Source: Anoxybacterium sp963668245 (GTDB lineage Bacteria > Bacillota > Clostridia > Peptostreptococcales > Anaerovoracaceae). Taken from it: 64,000 nt of DNA. The stretch lies in NCBI GenBank assembly GCA_963668245.2, contig CAXXKB010000003.1, positions 1 through 64,000 of the forward strand, written 5' to 3'. Both the position numbers and the translations under genes were made by a program. Each line of letters begins with the position of its first letter. The first letter of the stretch is position 1. A model generated the notes under the pieces. The model was not told the origin of the DNA and ran no database searches. It was given only the letters and a program-made list of their open reading frames with translations. Below are positions 60,575 to 64,000 of this stretch, one piece after another.

Positions 60575-62284
60575 TTACAGTAATGTGGATAGAAGGACAA
60601 TAACCATAATCAAGAACGATGACGCACTCAGTACCATACCCGCTTTTTGTTTCTGACTATTGACTTCCAGGAAGGTTTTGAAGGAATGATTCAGTTCTTC
60701 TTTTTCTTTCGCATACATTTCTAAATTCGCTTCTTTGCGCTCTTGCTCGGCGTGGGTTTTTGCCATAAATAACTGGTACTCTTTTTCTACCTTATCCACT
60801 TCCGCACGCAAAGCAGCGATTTGCAGGTCTTTTTCTCGCAAAGTTTCTTCCAAGTGTTCCTGTGCCCTTAAGCGATAGGTTTCCGCTTTGATTCGGTATT
60901 GCTTGCTTTTTTCTGTTTGTTGGATTTCCCGTTCCATCCCGATAAATTCTTCCAGCCATTTCCCTTTATTCGTGGAAAGTTCTGCGGCTGTCTGATCATC
61001 AAACTCTTTCAAGAGCGTCTGACGTTTTTGGAGCAGCTCTTCTTTTGCTTCCTTTTGGCTGGTTGCCAACGCTTCAAGAAGTGCCGCCCTTAATCGCTGC
61101 TTTTCCTCTTGAATGGTGTTTTCCAGCTCTGCTTTTCTTCTGGCATATTCTTGTGTCAAAAATGAATTCCCTTTTTCGGCCAATTCCTCTTTTTTGATCC
61201 GCTCCTTCTCTCTCAAACGATCGTCCAACTGGGTAAGGGCATATCGATAATTTCGTTCCAGAATAGCTTGCTGTTCTTGTTGTTCTTCTTCAATTCTAAG
61301 AAGGAAGAGGTGTCTTTCTTCCGCGTACTGTTCTTTCGCTCGCGCTTCCACATTTTGCAGAATTTCCTCGTATTCTTTTTCCTTCATTATCCGGAACGCC
61401 GTTACTTCACCTTCCAAAATCTTTTCCAATTCAGCTGTTTTTTCCGCTTGAAAATACGCGAATGACCGTTCATGAGAAAGCATTATATTTTCTAATAGCT
61501 GTGCTTTCTCTTGTTCCCGTTCCAAATGAAACTGCGCCAGTTGCTTCTCGTAAACATTTTGTTCGGAATCAGCCAGAACCGTTTGCCAACCGCTTATTTT
61601 TTGACGGATTGCCCACAATAGCTCTTTTTCAAAAAAAAGGGACCCTGATTCTATTTTTTGGGTTTCTTCCCGGATTTCTATTTCTGCTACAGCGACATCC
61701 TGCGGATTATTCCTTTTTGAAGGGCCTTCCTCTTCGCTCTCTATTGTCAGATTCTCCGGATGTCGTTCAGACTGCTCTGTATCTTCCAACTCACTTTCGG
61801 CTAACGCCCACTCTGCTTCCGTGAAATCTTGGGTGAAATCATATTCCTTCACAACCTGCAGTGTCTCTGAAAGATTTTCCTGATCCGGATCCTTTTTCTT
61901 GAATGCAGGGAGCCAGCGTTTACTTTCTTTTTTCTTCCGCACTGTGACTTCTGGTCCGATACTTTTTAGCAATTCTTTTTGCAGGTTCTCAAAATCAGGA
62001 AAGTCCATATGATTTGAGAGGAAATATTCTTCCAAGTAGGACGCCAATGAAAAATACTCCTGTTGCACTTCATTACTTTTCAATTCCAACTTCAACAGTG
62101 CAGAAGAAGATTCCGTATTCGTTTGCTTAATTTCCAATTGGGGCATTTCAAAAAACGAACTGGTTTGAACGGCCTGATAGGCCTTCATTTGACTCTCCGC
62201 TTCGAATAACGTAACCTCACGCGGGTTCTTCCCCACAAAGCGTTTAAACGCCTTCGGCATATGGCTATACGTCACATACAGCAT
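60575..62284 (-). CDS. Long coiled-coil membrane protein
   Basis: 569 residues. N-terminal ~60 residues are a globular start (FKRFVGKNPREVTLFEAE), followed by a Glu/Ser linker and a coiled-coil of about 330 residues rich in E, Q, K and L (about 220-545). One membrane helix closes the protein (ASSFLIMVIVLLSTLL). Tail-anchored topology, so mostly cytoplasmic. No known family; it sits between the pilin-like and coupling-protein genes, suggesting a scaffold for the transfer machine. Confidence 0.65.
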   Translation of the reverse strand: MLYVTYSHMPKAFKRFVGKNPREVTLFEAESQMKAYQAVQTSSFFEMPQLEIKQTNTESSSALLKLELKSNEVQQEYFSLASYLEEYFLSNHMDFPDFENLQKELLKSIGPEVTVRKKKESKRWLPAFKKKDPDQENLSETLQVVKEYDFTQDFTEAEWALAESELEDTEQSERHPENLTIESEEEGPSKRNNPQDVAVAEIEIREETQKIESGSLFFEKELLWAIRQKISGWQTVLADSEQNVYEKQLAQFHLEREQEKAQLLENIMLSHERSFAYFQAEKTAELEKILEGEVTAFRIMKEKEYEEILQNVEARAKEQYAEERHLFLLRIEEEQQEQQAILERNYRYALTQLDDRLREKERIKKEELAEKGNSFLTQEYARRKAELENTIQEEKQRLRAALLEALATSQKEAKEELLQKRQTLLKEFDDQTAAELSTNKGKWLEEFIGMEREIQQTEKSKQYRIKAETYRLRAQEHLEETLREKDLQIAALRAEVDKVEKEYQLFMAKTHAEQERKEANLEMYAKEKEELNHSFKTFLEVNSQKQKAGMVLSASSFLIMVIVLLSTLL

Positions 62285-62314
62285 AGTGTTCCTCCTTTCT
62301 TGGCAAATAAAAAA

Positions 62315-62340
62315 GGACTCTTCTGGTATTCCTTCAGTCC
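62315..62340 (-). terminator. Terminator-like hairpin after the pilin-like gene
   Basis: GGACT (62315-62319) pairs with AGTCC (62336-62340), with CC/GG inside; on the minus strand TTTTTT follows. A weak-to-moderate attenuator. Confidence 0.5.
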
Positions 62341-62362
62341 CGTTTATACGCTATTCACTTTT

Positions 62363-62626
62363 TTAAAAATTCGAAATTTGTTGTAGCCATTCTGCAAGGG
62401 CTCCTGCACCCCAGATTAAAACAGCCCCAATGATCAGGCCCACCACCGAGCTTTTCGCTTCACGCAGCCCCTCTCTGCCGCCGGTAACTACTTTAAATCC
62501 TAATATGGCAATAAAAACAACCAGTACGCCGATTCCGATACCTTGCAGCAAATTTGTAATGTCCCCCGTAGCTTGGTTCAAACTACTTTGTAAATTGCTC
62601 GTTAAAAGAATGGATTGAAGTATCAT
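62363..62626 (-). CDS. VirB2-like pilin/channel subunit
   Basis: 87 residues with two membrane helices (IGIGVLVVFIAILGFKVV and VVGLIIGAVLIWGAGAL), separated by a short basic loop (GGREGLREAKSS). This is the plan of VirB2/TrbC-type proteins and Gram-positive equivalents such as PrgF. TAGGAGG precedes the ATG. Confidence 0.75.
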   Translation of the reverse strand: MILQSILLTSNLQSSLNQATGDITNLLQGIGIGVLVVFIAILGFKVVTGGREGLREAKSSVVGLIIGAVLIWGAGALAEWLQQISNF

Positions 62627-62650
62627 GGTATTTCCTCCTACGTTCTTGGA

Positions 62651-62950
62651 TTAATTATCTACTTGTTCTTTCGGTGTAGGCATATCGGCTTCAACCAACA
62701 GCGCTACTTGTGGAACGATTTGCGTTGGATTCTGTAGTTGCTCTGCCAGGCGTTTGTTTATTTTTTCTTGCTTGTGGTAATCCAAAATGACGGCTTTAAA
62801 CAGTTTATACTCCGTTGAAGTCCGATCAAAAAGCTTTCCTAATGCTTCTTGAAGCATTTCGTCTTCAAAAGCTTTGACACTTTTCCCTTCCAGGGCGAGT
62901 TGCTTTTTATAGAGTTGATTGGCTACCTGGGTGTCTAATGCAATGGTCAT
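62651..62950 (-). CDS. Small helical transfer-cluster protein
   Basis: 99 residues from ATG 62950 (GGAAGGG upstream). Helical and charged (YKKQLALEGKSVKAFEDEML, YHKQEKINKRLAEQL). No membrane segment and no recognised family. Between the regulator and the pilin-like gene. Confidence 0.6.
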   Translation of the reverse strand: MTIALDTQVANQLYKKQLALEGKSVKAFEDEMLQEALGKLFDRTSTEYKLFKAVILDYHKQEKINKRLAEQLQNPTQIVPQVALLVEADMPTPKEQVDN

Positions 62951-62967
62951 GGGATCCCTTCCTTTCT

Positions 62968-63531
62968 TCAAATTTCGCAATAAGTAATAAAAAAAAGGTT
63001 GCTCTCTTTCATGCATGAGAAAACAACCTTGTAGCTATTCATTTTATGTTGCGCTTCCTCTGGTAGCATCCGTTGAATAGAGGCTGCCATTGCTTGTTGA
63101 AAGCTTTCTTTACCGCTTTGAAACAAGGCGTAAAGAAAGTCTTCGCTATGGGCTCCGCGAATGTCATCTACGCAAAAATTCACTTCAGTAATTTCGGTAG
63201 CGTTTTGTCCCAAAATAACGGTAAAAAGCATTTCCAAACCATAATTTTCCAATTGCCAATTGACTTTGAAAACCTGGTGATTTTGTTCTGAAAGTCGGTA
63301 AATGTCCGTAATCTCAATCTGTGGTTCCGGTAGGCTATAGAAGTATCCCAATAAATCATTGGCTGTGATATTCAATGTTTTCGTGATTTTTTCGACACTT
63401 GCATACTGAATTGACCGATTCTGCTGTTTAGCAATCTTGGCTATGCCATTGTAGGTCATGCCGCATTGCTTTGCCAGTTCGTCATACGTCATTTTCCGGT
63501 TACGCAGTACCGTTTCAAGAGTATTCTGAAT
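62968..63531 (-). CDS. XRE-family regulator of the transfer cluster
   Basis: About 187 residues. The N-terminal HTH is clear: MTYDELAKQCGMTYNGIAKI, then VEKITKTLNITANDLL. The C-terminal part is uncharacterised. The frame is open to TTG 63582 but no ribosome site serves it; AGGAGG lies 8 nt before an ATT codon at 63531-63529, so a rare ATT start is possible. Start is therefore uncertain. Probably represses the transfer promoter upstream. Confidence 0.75.
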   Translation of the reverse strand: MQNTLETVLRNRKMTYDELAKQCGMTYNGIAKIAKQQNRSIQYASVEKITKTLNITANDLLGYFYSLPEPQIEITDIYRLSEQNHQVFKVNWQLENYGLEMLFTVILGQNATEITEVNFCVDDIRGAHSEDFLYALFQSGKESFQQAMAASIQRMLPEEAQHKMNSYKVVFSCMKESNLFFITYCEI

Positions 63532-63658
63532 CTTCTTCCCCTCCTTCTGCTTCGTAGAGATGCTTCCGGCATTTACTCGCAAACAGCCACTCGGCTGTAT
63601 TAAGCGCTTCGTCTTCGCTCGCTTGCGTGAACAACAAGAATCCTGGCAAAGATGTAGC

Positions 63659-63829
63659 TCATGTTGTGCGAGAAATAACGGATAAACCTAATGTTGCTAT
63701 TGCGGGTATCCCCCTGGATCCCTCCGACCGTCGTTTTTCTCGAACGATATCTTTTAGAGCATAGCAGGCGGTTTCTACCGCCAATAGTCCGTCCACTCCG
63801 ACCGACATAGGATTTTTCAAGAGCTCCAT
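63659..63829 (-). CDS. Small protein at the head of the transfer cluster
   Basis: 56 residues from ATG 63829 with GGAAGGAG 4-5 nt upstream. Contains VGVDGLLAVETACYALKDIV; no recognised family. It is the first gene after the transfer promoter. It could also be the start of a longer ancestral gene, since the end (SVISRTT) is abrupt. Confidence 0.5.
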   Translation of the reverse strand: MELLKNPMSVGVDGLLAVETACYALKDIVREKRRSEGSRGIPAIATLGLSVISRTT

Positions 63830-63873
63830 ACGCTCCTTCCCTTTCGGGTATTTAGTTGTCACAAGAGCAATTT

Positions 63874-63917
63874 AAAAGTTTTCATTCAAAAAAACTTTTA
63901 TTCTCATGAAAACTTTT
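63874..63917. promoter_or_regulatory. Operator repeats before the transfer cluster
   Basis: AAAAGTTTTCAT (63874-63885) and ATGAAAACTTTT (63906-63917) form a perfect 12-bp inverted repeat, with a third AAAACTTTT at 63893-63899 region between. They lie just downstream of the promoter, as for repressor operators. Confidence 0.65.
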
Positions 63918-63934
63918 CATTTCACTATAGGTTT

Positions 63935-63962
63935 ATTATAGCACAACTGGTTGAAATCACAA
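63935..63962 (-). promoter_or_regulatory. Promoter of the transfer cluster
   Basis: On the minus strand TTGTGA (63957-63962), a 16-bp spacer and TATAAT (63935-63940) lead into the operator repeats and the first small gene. Confidence 0.65.
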
Positions 63963-64000
63963 ACGATTTTTCTTGTAATATACTACTCTTTTGTCTTCCG

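Noticed and set aside
1..64000. tRNA, rRNA and replication or partition genes
   Set aside because: Looked for by eye on both strands; no cloverleaf-like sequence, rRNA segment, Rep or ParA motif was seen.

Overview
The window looks like part of a large conjugative mobile element, probably a plasmid, from a low-GC Gram-positive bacterium of the Lactobacillales. The AT-rich composition, strong Shine-Dalgarno sites, lipobox lipoproteins, cellobiose-type PTS and Gram-positive type IV secretion genes support this. A Carnobacteriaceae-like host is my guess, because the CRISPR repeat closely resembles my recollection of the type VI-A (Cas13a) repeats of Carnobacterium gallinarum. No rRNA, tRNA, replication or partition gene was seen.

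Layout. (1) 0.5-10.8 kb, a restriction/defence island on the minus strand. A promoter near 10.8 kb could drive a methyltransferase-TRD fusion with a degenerate catalytic motif, a large protein with a HEPN-like motif, then hsdM, hsdS and hsdR of a type I R-M system; a YgjP-type metallopeptidase gene converges on hsdR. (2) 11-18 kb, accessory genes: a DY-rich membrane protein, a secreted nuclease lipoprotein, a DUF5067-type lipoprotein, small unknowns, a stand-alone LysR-type HTH and a serine resolvase, plus decayed copies of two of these genes. (3) 18-26 kb, metabolism: a MerR regulator divergent from a short-chain dehydrogenase, and a complete cellobiose/beta-glucoside PTS operon with its PRD regulator. 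(4) 26-29 kb: a broken resolvase, then an 11-repeat CRISPR array of type VI-A form with no Cas13a in view. A gene for a secreted protein sits exactly where the last spacer should be, between the array and an isolated degenerate repeat.

(5) 29-43 kb: two direct copies of a small-gene cassette (a small acidic protein, a YolD-like gene behind a LexA-type SOS box, a small helical protein, a BRCT protein), about 11.6 kb apart. Between them lie an exopolysaccharide kinase (cpsD) remnant region, a DUF4143 ATPase, a VOC protein, IS1380 and GH13 remnants and a three-gene ABC-ATPase/nuclease defence operon (ABC-3C type). The direct repeats could let the cargo be excised or amplified. (6) 43-64 kb, the transfer module. 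It holds a RadC-like protein, a GNAT enzyme, an ArdC-like antirestriction protein, two ribbon-helix-helix accessory proteins, a MobP-type relaxase and a candidate oriT. Then, read right to left from a promoter at about 63.95 kb, come an XRE regulator, a VirB2-like pilin, a coiled-coil membrane protein, the VirD4 coupling protein, a lipoprotein, a VirB6-like protein, a PrgI/TcpE-like protein, a split VirB4 partner, VirB4, a VirB1-like cell-wall hydrolase and two membrane-anchored proteins.

Together the genes read as a self-transmissible element. It carries its own restriction, abortive-infection and CRISPR-type defences, an antirestriction protein to survive entry, and sugar-use cargo. Many truncated genes mark repeated insertion and deletion.
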